The notes under the pieces are model-generated. The model made no database searches. It saw nothing but the letters and a program-made list of their open reading frames with translations, and was not told the origin of the DNA. Positions 25,823-33,983 of a DNA stretch of 39,604 nt are shown in pieces. Position numbers and translations under genes: made by a program. Every line of letters begins with the position of its first letter. The stretch's first letter is position 1. The DNA is from Paraburkholderia ginsengisoli NBRC 100965 (GTDB taxonomy: Bacteria; Pseudomonadota; Gammaproteobacteria; Burkholderiales; Burkholderiaceae): the NCBI RefSeq assembly GCF_000739735.1, contig NZ_BBJF01000030.1, positions 1 to 39,604 on the forward strand, read 5' to 3'.

Positions 25823-26010
25823 CGAGGCGAATGCGGCAGCGGCTGACGCGGGTGCTTTGGGTGCAGAACCGGAGTCGGCATGGTGAGGAAGTGTTTACCG
25901 CCGAAACTCACCGGTTTTGCTTCAAAAGAATGTCATGAGCCGGGACAATCGGAAAAATTTTTATCTACTTTTCCCCGGAATCGCGTAGCGCACGACAAAA
26001 CCGAACCTAC

Positions 26011-26101
26011 AAAAGAAAAACCCCCGCCTGCAAGCGAGGGTCATTTCTTGATGACAGCCAGCACGGAGAGCAGTGCTAGAGACATCGGATTCATTCGTCT
26101 G
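26011..26101 (-). ncRNA. Putative antisense RNA controlling repA
   Basis: A minus-strand promoter (26135-26108) and a terminator (26041-26012) predict a transcript of about 90 nt starting near 26101. It would contain an additional 5-bp hairpin at 26060-26077 plus the terminator hairpin. It is antisense to the mRNA region that carries the ribosome site and start of the repA leader ORF. Size, position and structure are like CopA/RNAI of IncFII- and IncI-type plasmids. This is inferred from sequence only; no expression data. Confidence 0.6.
26012..26041 (-). terminator. Intrinsic terminator for minus-strand RNA
   Basis: The minus-strand RNA folds into ACCCUCGC/GCGGGGGU, 8 pairs including one U-G, with a 6-nt loop, followed by UUUUUCUUUUG. 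On the plus strand the same hairpin has a C/A mismatch and no U-tract, so it terminates minus transcripts. Stem is 26020-26041. Confidence 0.75.
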
Positions 26102-26311
26102 GACCCGATTCTAGCAACTCTTCACTCCGTGTCAAGCGTCATCGGTAGGCGTTCGACCTTAAAAAAAGTGAGTGATTGCATGAATCGACGATCAGCAAAC
26201 CGGGCCGGACGGCCCGCACCCGTTGCATTCGCAACGCCTGAAACGCCCCGCCTGACAGGGCGTTACGGGCGAAAACCCCGTCATTCCGCCATTTCCCCGA
26301 TGCGTCGTTAA
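26051..26311 (+). CDS. Putative leader peptide for repA translation
   Basis: An 86-codon ORF from ATG 26051. A GAGGG ribosome site (26036-26040, 10 nt spacer) lies in the right arm of the hairpin at 26020-26041, so it would be masked in the mRNA and lies within the antisense target. The ORF ends at TAA 26309-26311 and is in the same frame as repA 18 nt further on. An internal ATG at 26180 gives a 43-residue version. Either a leader whose translation is needed for repA, as in IncFII-type plasmids, or the N-terminal part of a longer repA interrupted by a stop. Confidence 0.4.
   Translation: MTASTESSARDIGFIRLDPILATLHSVSSVIGRRSTLKKVSDCMNRRSANRAGRPAPVAFATPETPRLTGRYGRKPRHSAISPMRR
26108..26135 (-). 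promoter_or_regulatory. Strong sigma-70-like promoter on minus strand
   Basis: On the minus strand: TTGACA at 26135-26130, 16-bp spacer, TAGAAT at 26113-26108. The -35 is perfect and the -10 matches 5 of 6. It is the best promoter match seen in the window and has no coding gene downstream on that strand, only the 90-nt stretch to a terminator. Confidence 0.65.
26201..26281 (+). promoter_or_regulatory. Run of four hairpins ahead of repA
   Basis: Four successive inverted repeats: 26201-26216 (CGGGCC-GGAC-GGCCCG), 26221-26236 (CGTTGC-ATTC-GCAACG), 26242-26264 (AACGCCC/GGGCGTT, 9-nt loop) and 26265-26281 (ACGGG/CCCGT, 7-nt loop). All arms are perfect. They lie inside the leader ORF, so ribosome movement would remodel them. 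CCGGAC at 26205-26210 could pair with GTCCGG at 26332-26337 over the repA start. Confidence 0.6.
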
Positions 26312-26329
26312 GCCCGCGGCTGCTCCGGC

Positions 26330-27151
26330 ATGTCCGGTAAGTTGCACGCACGTCGCGTCGCGGCACTCCCGCCAGGGTTGCCGAACCCGCCCCGGACAGG
26401 GGCGGGCGGGCTTCCGCGCGTGCTGACCGAGCTGATGCACCGCCTCGGGCGCTACCTCGATGCGCCGGACGTGTGGTTGCCGAGCCTGAACCGCGCGAAC
26501 GGCAGGACGCGCCAGCAGCGCACGGAACGCAGCGTCGCGTGCGTGCAGCTGCTGCGCGCGAGCCTCAAATATCTCGATCTGCTGACCCTGCGCGTGGGCG
26601 TCCCGTTGACTGGCGGCGGCATGCAGAATCTGACGCTGCCGTTTCTCGCGAAGCAGGCCGGGCTGGATCTGCGGCGGGCCGAGCGCGCAATGCGCGACCT
26701 GCAGGCGGCCGGGCTGACCTCCGTGCGCTCGCGCTGCGAGCGCGGCAAGGATGGCGGCTACAAGGGGTTGGCGGCGATCAAATATGTGCCGGCGGCGCTC
26801 TTTGGTGCGTTCGGACTGGCGAAATGGCTGCGGCATGAACGCAGCAAGGCGGCGTTGCGTCAGGAACGGCGGGCGGCCGCCGACGCCAAAGAGGGCCGGC
26901 GCGGCACACGCGATGCACGTGACACACGCGAGCACGCACGTGGCCAGCTCTGGCTCGCCGGCATGAAAAACGGGATCGCGGGGCGCGGTGGCCGCGCCCG
27001 GCCGGCGTCAGCTGGCACCGACGAGGCCGCAGCGGCAGAGTTCGACCGTCAGGTCCAGATCCGCGCGGGCCAGATCAAGCAGGCCGATCCTTCTCTCTCG
27101 CGCGAGGCCTGTTTCAGGCTCGCGCGCCAGCAGCTCGCTCCTCCGCGCTAA
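26330..27151 (+). CDS. repA: Plasmid replication initiator RepA-like
   Basis: 273 residues, strongly basic. The central part has the winged-helix initiator pattern: M-Q-N-L-T-L-P-F-L-A-K-Q-A-G-L-D-L-R-R-A-E-R-A-M-R-D-L-Q-A-A-G-L, as in IncFII-type RepA proteins, and a disordered Arg-rich C-terminus. It has no Shine-Dalgarno site before ATG 26330 (C-G-rich only), which suggests coupling to the leader ORF. A perfect DnaA box and hairpin cluster lie downstream, where oriV sits in related replicons. The exact Inc family is not determined. Confidence 0.7.
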   Translation: MSGKLHARRVAALPPGLPNPPRTGAGGLPRVLTELMHRLGRYLDAPDVWLPSLNRANGRTRQQRTERSVACVQLLRASLKYLDLLTLRVGVPLTGGGMQNLTLPFLAKQAGLDLRRAERAMRDLQAAGLTSVRSRCERGKDGGYKGLAAIKYVPAALFGAFGLAKWLRHERSKAALRQERRAAADAKEGRRGTRDARDTREHARGQLWLAGMKNGIAGRGGRARPASAGTDEAAAAEFDRQVQIRAGQIKQADPSLSREACFRLARQQLAPPR

Positions 27152-27311
27152 CGCCTGCTCTCCTCCCGCTTACTGATATCGCTCTCCGCGAGGCGTCGGC
27201 ACGTCTGAGGCGTGCCCGCCGGCGGCGTACAGGCACGTGCAACCGGGCTTCGGGCGCGGTTGCGCCGGGAATCCGCCCGCGCCGGAGCATTTCCACGTCG
27301 TGCCGGTAAAG

Positions 27312-27320
27312 TTATCCACA
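27312..27320 (+). promoter_or_regulatory. Perfect DnaA box TTATCCACA (candidate oriV)
   Basis: Exact consensus DnaA box 160 bp downstream of repA, as at origins of IncFII-type and similar theta plasmids. I see no clear repeated RepA-binding iterons nearby; the following 330 bp carry many inverted repeats. Confidence 0.55.
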
Positions 27321-27429
27321 ATTGCTGCAACGCACAAACAAATAAGTGTCGGGAAATCCCCGGGTTAACTGTCGGTCCTTAATCATGGTTTTTCTTCACT
27401 ACGTCCCGGTGAAAAAGCGCCTACCCTCC

Positions 27430-27643
27430 GGACCTACGGTCCTCCGCCCCGACGCAATGCGTCGGCCTGCGCATGCTACGCATGCTTCTATCCAGCCCTG
27501 TGAACAGGGCGGAAGGAACCGGAACCCGTTTGCCAGGGCTTCTGCGGGGCAGGCCCTAAGGGCTACGCCGGCCTGCGGCCGCCGAATCCCTAAGGGCGCG
27601 TTGATTTACGGGCGCGCTAAAGCGCACCCGTAAATCAACGCGC
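27430..27643. repeat. Dense hairpin cluster downstream of repA
   Basis: Nine inverted repeats in about 214 bp, most with perfect arms and 2- or 3-nt loops: 27430-27442 (GGACC-TAC-GGTCC), 27449-27465 (CCGACGC-AAT-GCGTCGG), 27471-27485 (GCATGC-TAC-GCATGC), 27495-27510 (GCCCTGT-GA-ACAGGGC), 27535-27557 (AGGGC/GCCCT), 27553-27563 (GCCC-TAA-GGGC), 27569-27581 (CGGCC-TGC-GGCCG), 27588-27596 (CCC-TAA-GGG) and 27596-27643. No convincing ORF covers it. Candidate origin, single-strand initiation or structured-RNA region. Confidence 0.65.
27596..27643. repeat. 48-bp near-perfect palindrome
   Basis: Arms GCGCGTTGATTTACGGG (27596-27612) and its exact complement at 27627-27643, with an inner GCGC-TAAA-GCGC stem separated by one C/A mismatch. 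On the minus strand that mismatch becomes G-U. It can form a 22-pair hairpin or a cruciform. Confidence 0.85.
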
Positions 27644-27659
27644 TCGCGTGCTCGCCTGA

Positions 27660-28303
27660 TTGCCCTGCAAACGATTCTGGCTAACTACGGCCGCGGGAAT
27701 TGGCTTGCAGAAAGGCGATTAATTTGCCCTCTCGCAAATGTCAATGCCAGAGGCTAGTTTAATTTTCTGCGCGGCAATAAAAGGGGTGTCGTCAAGATTA
27801 GGATTCTTCGTACACGAGCGTCTTGGTAGGCATTCCGAACGTCGCTGGCCCATTGCAGTCTTTCGAGGTCATGATTCGGCTCCTGTCGAAGAACGAGGCG
27901 GATGGTCTCGTTCGCCAGCATAAACCGCGTGACCGGTTTCACCCGAACCTCCACGTTGGACCGGAGCCGCTGCCGCGCGAGCGGTTTTGTTCGGCGACGT
28001 AGAGCGGTCCTTTAATTTCTCTGAAACCGGTCACTCGATCCGCGACGAAAGGAAACGGCCCAGTGCTCAATCCTTCCTCACAGTACCCACGCAGATGGTC
28101 TCTCTGTGACAAGCCAAGCATTCAAGGACGCCCGGGATTCGGGCGTTCCAATTCGAGCGAGCGCGTACGAGCATTTGCGCTGAAACTCGCGGAATTCCTC
28201 GTACAGATTGGCGCGATTTTCTTCTGGAGACGACAGGCACGAGGCAACTGTCTCGCACGAAAAACCATGCGCTGTAGGTTTTACTCCCGGAGAGGTCTTT
28301 AAT
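27660..28303. other. Stretch without recognisable genes
   Basis: About 640 bp between the hairpin cluster and the secretion-operon control region. Short minus-strand frames exist (for example 27754-27954 and 28067-28351) but have no motif, ribosome site or family resemblance I can support; they may be decayed coding sequence. One bulged hairpin (CGCCCG/CGGGCG, 28129-28145) is present. Confidence 0.5.
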
Positions 28304-28315
28304 CATTGTCAAATG
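28304..28315. promoter_or_regulatory. Operator candidate CATTGTCAAATG
   Basis: Exact inverted copy of the 12-bp core of the repeat at 7305-7316. It lies 12 bp upstream of the putative -35 box of the type I secretion operon. Confidence 0.5.
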
Positions 28316-28327
28316 GTTCCAGATCAC

Positions 28328-28364
28328 TTGAATCCGAATACGAGTTGCCATACGATTAGATCGT
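28328..28364 (+). promoter_or_regulatory. Putative promoter of type I secretion operon
   Basis: TTGAAT (28328-28333), 17-bp spacer, TACGAT (28351-28356). A small palindrome ACGAT-TAG-ATCGT (28352-28364) overlaps the -10 box. Only moderate matches; the GTG start of the ABC gene is 60 nt downstream. Confidence 0.35.
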
Positions 28365-28416
28365 TATACAAATCAAAAATACTGCGTCGACACCAATGAC
28401 GTAAGGCAGGCGAAGA

Positions 28417-30543
28417 GTGGGAATTGAAGAAAGCCTGGGACAAATTGAGGATGCGGGGCTGGTTGCAATTGCCCTGATTGCCCGGTTTCATGGCATTGCA
28501 ACGGATGTGGCACAGCTACGGCATGCCGCAGGCGTGAGCGGCCAAGCGCTGCCTGAAGCGGATCTGGTTCTGTCGGCGCGTCGCATCGGGCTGAAAGCGC
28601 GCGCCGTAGCATTTGAGCCGGCACGGGTCACGACCACACCGTTTCCCGCACTCGTACTGGACCGTTCGGGTCGGCATTTCGTCCTCGCAGGCTCAGACGG
28701 CCAGACCGCGCTTGTTCAGGGACCCGGCATGCAGCGGCCAGTGGTCACCCCGCTTGATCAGGTTGTGGCCCGTGCTAGTGGCCGCATGCTTCTGTTCGCA
28801 TCGCGTGCGTCGTTGGCCGGTGAGATGGCGCGCTTCGATTTTACCTGGTTCATTCCGGCTGTCATCCGGTATCGAAGGCTTCTGCTCGAAGTCCTGAGCA
28901 TCTCGCTGGTCCTGCAGCTTTTCGGACTGGTCTCACCGTTGATGTTCCAGGTGGTGATGGACAAGGTGCTTGTGAACCAGACCTACAGCACGCTGGCAGT
29001 GGTCGGAATTGCGTTGTTCGTCTGTTCTACGTTCGAGGTGCTGCTCACGGGGCTGCGCAACTATATGTTCGCGCATACGACGAACCGCATGGACGTGGAA
29101 CTGGGCGCGCGCCTGTTCCGCCATCTCACCGCGCTACCGCTGCCGTATTTCGCGACCCGCCGGGTGGGTGATACTGTTGCACGGGTGCGGGAACTCGAAA
29201 GCATTCGCAATTTCCTCACGGGCCAGGCGTTGACAGCTGTCATCGATCTGTTGTTCTCGGTCGTCTTTCTCGGCGTGATGTGCCTTTATAGTGTGCGGCT
29301 CACACTGGTGGTGGTTTTCTCATTTCCACTGTATGCCGGAATTTCGGTGGCACTCATGCCCGCGTTGCGTGCTCGCCTGAACGAGAAATTTGCGCGCGGT
29401 GCGGAAAATCAGGCGTTTCTGGTGGAGGCTGTCTCCGGTGTCGAAACGCTCAAGTCAATGGCAGTGGAACCGCAGTTCATCCGGAAGTGGGAAACGCAAC
29501 TGGCCGCGTACGTGGCGTCCAGCTTTCGTGTCACGCATCTGGGCAACCTCGGGCAGCAGGCGATCCAGTATATCGGCAAGCTCGTGACGCTGGCCACGCT
29601 CCTGCTTGGCGCAAAGCTGGTAATTGATGGCCGGCTCACGGTGGGTGAACTGATCGCCTTCAACATGCTGTCACAGCGTGTGGCTGCGCCTGTGCTGCGG
29701 CTTGCACAACTCTGGCAGGACTTCCAACAAACGGGCCTCTCGATGCGGCGGCTTGGCGACATCCTCAATACGCGCACTGAGGTGCCCCAAAACCGCCAGA
29801 CGCTGCCCGCTCTCCGGGGCGACATCCTCTTCGAAAACCTCCGTTTCAGGTACCGGCCGGACGGAGCGACAGTGCTGGAGAACATCAGCCTGCATGTTCC
29901 GGCCGGCCAGGTGACCGGCATCGTGGGCCGTTCCGGTTCCGGCAAAAGCACGCTGACGAAGCTACTGCAGCGACTCTATCTGCCGGAACACGGCAGCGTG
30001 CGCGTCGACGGCATTGATCTGGCGCTTGCTGATCCGGCTTGGCTGCGGCGCCAGATTGGCGTGGTGCTGCAGGAGAACCTGCTGTTTAACCGCACGATTC
30101 GCGAGAACATCGCGCTCACCGATCCAGGTACGCCGCTCGATGCGGTGATGCACGCAGCTCGGCTTGCCGGCGCGCACGACTTCATCTGCGAGTTGCCCGA
30201 AGGCTACGACACAAGGGTTGGTGAACATGGCTCCAGCCTTTCCGGAGGTCAACGTCAGCGGATTGCGATTGCGCGCGCGTTGCTCACGAACCCGCGCATT
30301 CTGATCTTCGACGAAGCCACCAGTGCGCTGGATTTCGAAACCGAACGCATCATCCAGCAGAATATGAAGGCGATATGTGCCGGGCGCACAGTGATCATCA
30401 TCGCGCACCGGCTGTCATCTGTCCGGCATGCTGACCAGATCATCGCGATGGACCGGGGTCGCATTCTCGAACGGGGCACGCACGAGACCCTGCTTGCACA
30501 CGGCGGCTACTATGCGCATCTGGTGTCGCTGCAGAATGGGTGA
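28417..30543 (+). CDS. Type I secretion ABC transporter (HlyB-like, C39-like domain without Cys)
   Basis: 708 residues. An N-terminal C39-peptidase-like domain (1-130, L-V-A-I-A-L-I-A-R-F-H-G) lacks the catalytic Cys, so substrates would not be cleaved at a double-Gly leader, as in HlyB. A six-helix membrane domain (about 150-430) and a nucleotide-binding domain follow: Walker A G-R-S-G-S-G-K-S-T (Lys510), Q-loop V-V-L-Q-E-N, signature L-S-G-G-Q (608-612), Walker B I-L-I-F-D-E-A (Asp632) and H-loop A-H-R-L-S. It starts at GTG 28417, with AGGCAGGCGAAGA upstream as a weak site. Next gene overlaps by 8 nt. It should export a C-terminally signalled protein; the solenoid protein at 36168 is the likely one. 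Confidence 0.92.
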   Translation: MGIEESLGQIEDAGLVAIALIARFHGIATDVAQLRHAAGVSGQALPEADLVLSARRIGLKARAVAFEPARVTTTPFPALVLDRSGRHFVLAGSDGQTALVQGPGMQRPVVTPLDQVVARASGRMLLFASRASLAGEMARFDFTWFIPAVIRYRRLLLEVLSISLVLQLFGLVSPLMFQVVMDKVLVNQTYSTLAVVGIALFVCSTFEVLLTGLRNYMFAHTTNRMDVELGARLFRHLTALPLPYFATRRVGDTVARVRELESIRNFLTGQALTAVIDLLFSVVFLGVMCLYSVRLTLVVVFSFPLYAGISVALMPALRARLNEKFARGAENQAFLVEAVSGVETLKSMAVEPQFIRKWETQLAAYVASSFRVTHLGNLGQQAIQYIGKLVTLATLLLGAKLVIDGRLTVGELIAFNMLSQRVAAPVLRLAQLWQDFQQTGLSMRRLGDILNTRTEVPQNRQTLPALRGDILFENLRFRYRPDGATVLENISLHVPAGQVTGIVGRSGSGKSTLTKLLQRLYLPEHGSVRVDGIDLALADPAWLRRQIGVVLQENLLFNRTIRENIALTDPGTPLDAVMHAARLAGAHDFICELPEGYDTRVGEHGSSLSGGQRQRIAIARALLTNPRILIFDEATSALDFETERIIQQNMKAICAGRTVIIIAHRLSSVRHADQIIAMDRGRILERGTHETLLAHGGYYAHLVSLQNG

Positions 30544-31966
30544 CAGTATTCGATTTCATTTACAGGCACTGGCGGGGCTGCTGCGCCGCTACAAGGCAGT
30601 ATGGCGCACCGCTTGGGCCGTGCGCAGCCAGATGGAAGGCCCCGAACGGCTGGATCACGAGCGAGCTTTTTTACCTGCGCATCTGGAACTGCTGGAAACA
30701 CCCTTGCACCCGGCGCCACGCTGGACTGCGCGCATGATCATGGCGTTCGCGGTCATTGTGATATTCGTGGTGTTGTTAGCAAAGCTCGACATCGTAGTGA
30801 GCGCAAAGGGCAAACTGATTCCCGATGCGCGCGTGAAGGTGATCCAGCCCGCGATGACGGGGGTCGTGCGCAACATCGCCGTGCATGACGGCCAGCGGGT
30901 CTCGGTTGGCCAGCTGCTGCTGAAGCTAGACACGACTCAGGCTGCCGCCGATGCGGACAAGGCTCGATCTGCACGGCTCGATGCCGCTTTGGCGGTCGCC
31001 CGGGCGCAAGCGCTGCTGGCAGCACTGGATGCTGAGAAGTCGCCGAGAGTGGCCACGGTCGATGGTGTGCTGCCTGAGAGGCATCAGCAGGCTCAGGCGC
31101 AGGCCGAAGGCACGTGGCGGGAATACGTGGACAAAGCAAATTCCGCGCAGGCGGAGCTGGCCCGGCGCGCCGCGGCGCTTGACAGCACGCGCATGCAAGT
31201 TGAGAAGCTGGCGGCGACCGCGCCACTCGCGCGGACGGTGGCCAACAATTATCGTGCACTGGTCGGTGATCAGTATGTCGCCACGAACGACTACCTGGAC
31301 AAGGAACAGTCGGCGCGGGAGCAGGAACATGAACTGGACGCGCAGCGCAGCCATGCGCGCGAGCTGGTGCAGGCGGTGATCCAGCAGCGAGCAGATATCG
31401 CATCGCTCACTTCGCAGTTCCGGCGCGAACAGCTCGATGCGCTGGACAAGGCAGACGAAGCGCAACGGCAGAGTGGGAACGATGAAACTAAGGCACACAC
31501 GCGTGAGCAGTGGCTCAGCCTCACGGCCCCAATGGCCGGCACCGTGCAGCAGCTTGCCGCGCATACTCTGGGTGGGGTCGTGACGGCCGCTCAAGCGGTG
31601 ATGGAGATCGTGCCGGACGACGCGCTGGAAGTGGAGGCCACTCTTGAGAACCGTGATGTAGGCTTTGTGAAGGCGGGCCAGCGTGCTGCGGTCAAGGTTG
31701 AAGCGTTTCCGTACACCCGCTACGGCCTGATCGAAGGCACGGTCGTGTCGGTCGCTAACGACGCGGCGCCCGACCGCAAACAGGGGCTGGTCTTCACCGC
31801 CCGCATCCGGCTTGCCACGAACCGTATACATGTTGATCGCAACTGGATGGCGCTGACGCCGGGTATGGCGGTCACGGCTGACATCGCCACTGGCCGGCAG
31901 ACGGTCGCCCAGTATTTTCTGGGCCCGCTCGTCGCGGGTGCAGGGGAGAGCCTGCATGAGCGGTAG
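30536..31966 (+). CDS. Type I secretion membrane fusion protein (HlyD-like)
   Basis: 476 residues: a cytoplasmic N-terminus, one membrane helix (about 66-83), a lipoyl-type half-motif (V-V-R-N-I-A-V-H-D-G-Q-R-V), a long helical hairpin rich in Ala/Gln/Arg, then the second lipoyl half and beta-barrel (E-V-E-A-T-L-E-N-R-D-V-G-F-V-K-A-G-Q). It bridges the ABC transporter and the outer-membrane channel. ATG 30536 overlaps the ABC stop by 8 nt; the stop overlaps the next gene by 11 nt. Confidence 0.9.
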   Translation: MGDSIRFHLQALAGLLRRYKAVWRTAWAVRSQMEGPERLDHERAFLPAHLELLETPLHPAPRWTARMIMAFAVIVIFVVLLAKLDIVVSAKGKLIPDARVKVIQPAMTGVVRNIAVHDGQRVSVGQLLLKLDTTQAAADADKARSARLDAALAVARAQALLAALDAEKSPRVATVDGVLPERHQQAQAQAEGTWREYVDKANSAQAELARRAAALDSTRMQVEKLAATAPLARTVANNYRALVGDQYVATNDYLDKEQSAREQEHELDAQRSHARELVQAVIQQRADIASLTSQFRREQLDALDKADEAQRQSGNDETKAHTREQWLSLTAPMAGTVQQLAAHTLGGVVTAAQAVMEIVPDDALEVEATLENRDVGFVKAGQRAAVKVEAFPYTRYGLIEGTVVSVANDAAPDRKQGLVFTARIRLATNRIHVDRNWMALTPGMAVTADIATGRQTVAQYFLGPLVAGAGESLHER

Positions 31967-33416
31967 ATACAGTGCGGGCAGGGCCACCACGAGCGTCATG
32001 CTGGCGGTGCTGTGTACTTCACCTGCCCGGGCATTCGATCCGCTGCTTGCTGAACGCAGCCTACCAGCCACGCCTGCGGCTGGTTTCGCGCCGGTTATGG
32101 CGATGTGTGAATCTAGCCCGCTAGGCATGCCTCTGACGCTTGGCGAAGCGGTGTCACGCACACTCTGCCGCAATCCGAAGACGCGAGAGGCGTGGGCCAA
32201 CGAGAAGGCGCAGGCGGCAGCGGTTGGCCAGGCGCGCGCGGCATATCTGCCGACGGTGTCCGCGAATTGGCAGGGCGTGCGTGATAGTTCGCGCGAGGAT
32301 GTTCAGAACTATCCGAACCTGAGTTCGGACACGACTGCGACGATCCGCTCGATGACCGTCACGCTGAACTGGCTGCTGTACGATTTTGGTGGCCGCAAGG
32401 CTGCGCTACGCGGCGCGGATGACCTGTTGGCTGCCGCGCGCGCCACGCACAACGCGACGCTGCAGGACGAATTCGCGACGGTAGCAAAGGACTACGATGC
32501 CGCGCAGGCGGCCCAGGGCGCACTCGATGCGGCGCGCGAGATTGAGCGCATGACGGGCAACAGCATGACGGCCGCGCGGACACGTGTCGAGCGGGGCGTG
32601 GCGCCTCTGTCCGATGCGCTGCAGGCGCAGACGCAGCATGAGCAGGCTGTCTCGAATGTCATGAAAGCCGATGGGGACCTGCAGACCGCACTGGGCATAC
32701 TGGCGAGCGACATGGGGCTGGACCCGGATGTGCCGCTAACGGTGCCGCCGGTCAGCGCACCACCGACCGTCGATGACGGAGACGAACCTGTGGCAGCCCT
32801 CATCGATCAGGTCAAACGGATGCATCCCGCAGTGCTCGCTGCCGAGGCCCAGTATGAAGCGGCGCAGGAAAAGGTGGCGCAGACCCGCGCCGGGAGCCTG
32901 CCGTCGGTGAGTCTGGTGGGCCGCTACAGTCGTAATAATCAGCCCGCAAGCTTGGGGCTGGGCATTCCAACCTTTCCCGCGACAGGACGCGACACCTACA
33001 TCGGCGTGCAGATCAGTATCCCTCTGTTTGAGGGCTTTAACCGGCATTACGGGGTTCATCAGGCCCAGGCGCAGGTGCAATACCAGCAGGCGGTGCTCGA
33101 CGGCACGCGTGAGCAGGTGGCGCTGGATGTTTGGAACGCATGGCAGGGCGTGCGGACAGCGAAGGGCAGCGTGGTGCAGGACGAAAAGCTGCTCGGGATT
33201 GCGCGGCAGGCGTTTGAGGCGGCCAGCCACCGCTACCGCGCGGGCGTGGGCAGCATCTTGGAGGTGCTGAGCACGCAGGCGGCACTCGCAAGTGCGCAGC
33301 AACGGCAGGTGCAGGCGCTGTCGGACTGGCACAGCCAGCGATGGCTGCTCGCATCGAAGCTCGGGCGCCTTGACATGGACGATATCGCACGTGATGTCCC
33401 GGTGGGGGCGCAGTGA
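31956..33416 (+). CDS. TolC-family outer-membrane channel
   Basis: 486 residues. The signal peptide ends near A-R-A (residue 26); the mature protein has the tandem helix/strand repeats of the outer-membrane efflux family (L-T-L-G-E-A-V-S-R-T-L near the start, and A-A-S-H-R-Y-R-A-G-V-G-S-I-L-E-V-L). A dedicated TolC within a type I operon is typical where the cargo is a large surface protein. ATG 31956 has GGGGAGAG upstream. Confidence 0.9.
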   Translation: MSGRYSAGRATTSVMLAVLCTSPARAFDPLLAERSLPATPAAGFAPVMAMCESSPLGMPLTLGEAVSRTLCRNPKTREAWANEKAQAAAVGQARAAYLPTVSANWQGVRDSSREDVQNYPNLSSDTTATIRSMTVTLNWLLYDFGGRKAALRGADDLLAAARATHNATLQDEFATVAKDYDAAQAAQGALDAAREIERMTGNSMTAARTRVERGVAPLSDALQAQTQHEQAVSNVMKADGDLQTALGILASDMGLDPDVPLTVPPVSAPPTVDDGDEPVAALIDQVKRMHPAVLAAEAQYEAAQEKVAQTRAGSLPSVSLVGRYSRNNQPASLGLGIPTFPATGRDTYIGVQISIPLFEGFNRHYGVHQAQAQVQYQQAVLDGTREQVALDVWNAWQGVRTAKGSVVQDEKLLGIARQAFEAASHRYRAGVGSILEVLSTQAALASAQQRQVQALSDWHSQRWLLASKLGRLDMDDIARDVPVGAQ

Positions 33417-33423
33417 CCTGAAA

Positions 33424-33469
33424 CCGCTCAGAAGAGCGGGTCACAGAGATTCCATCGTTTGCGATGGAA
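33424..33469 (+). other. Two hairpins after the type I secretion operon
   Basis: CCGCTC-AGAA-GAGCGG at 33424-33439 and TTCCATCG-TTTG-CGATGGAA at 33450-33469, both perfect, directly after the channel gene stop. No U-tract follows, so they are not clear intrinsic terminators but may stabilise or attenuate the mRNA. Confidence 0.5.
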
Positions 33470-33606
33470 GCGTGCCATGGCGCGCCAACCCGGGTTTGCG
33501 TCGCTGTTAGCGAGCCCCGGGGTGCGGCCTCATTCCCCGAGGCGGTTTATTACCCTTTAGGAGTGCTGGTTATGACTGAGGTTGTGACAGATGATCTTAG
33601 GGTACC

Positions 33607-33801
33607 TATGCGTTCCACAAGAAATATGGCTATGGGCAACGCTCGCTGGTCGAAGCGCAGATCTGGCGGATCAAACGATGCATCGGTTCAACCTTGCTGG
33701 CCCGGAAAATCGAGTCGCAGGAACGCGAAGGCGTGATCATCGCGAAAATCCTCAACCTCTGGAATTCGTCTGGCAGACCCGTTTCTTTCAGAAATGTATA
33801 G
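33607..33801 (+). pseudogene. IS5-family transposase C-terminal remnant
   Basis: The frame reads Y-G-Y-G-Q-R-S-L-V-E-A-Q-I-W-R-I-K-R-C-I-G-S then L-L-A-R-K-I-E-S-Q-E-R-E-G-V-I-I-A and N-L-W-N-S-S-G-R-P-V, matching the end of IS5-type transposases (E of the DDE region in L-V-E). No start or first two-thirds is present. The remnant lies between the secretion operon and the glycosyltransferase gene. Confidence 0.8.
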
Positions 33802-33983
33802 CTGCATCCAACGCACGGAAGTCGGACCCTTCCGAACAAATCCCCTCTGCCGCAGAACATTTCTATTCGGCAGTGACGTAAGTAGCGCCTATCATATTGC
33901 CGTACTTCAGCTCGCCGCCACTATTGCGGCGTACCCCTCGCAATCGCGCGACATGCTGTTTGCGATACAACGGAAAAACATCT

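Noticed and set aside
25880..26311. 143-codon plus-strand frame upstream of repA
   Set aside because: It crosses the terminator and its first part has no motif or coding look. Only the part from 26051, with the GAGGG site, is kept as a possible leader.
27421..27643. CRISPR array or tandem repeat
   Set aside because: The hairpins differ from each other in sequence and spacing; there are no repeated units or spacers.
28067..28351. 94-codon minus-strand frame before the secretion operon
   Set aside because: No motif, ribosome site or family resemblance; it also runs across the operator and the promoter candidate.
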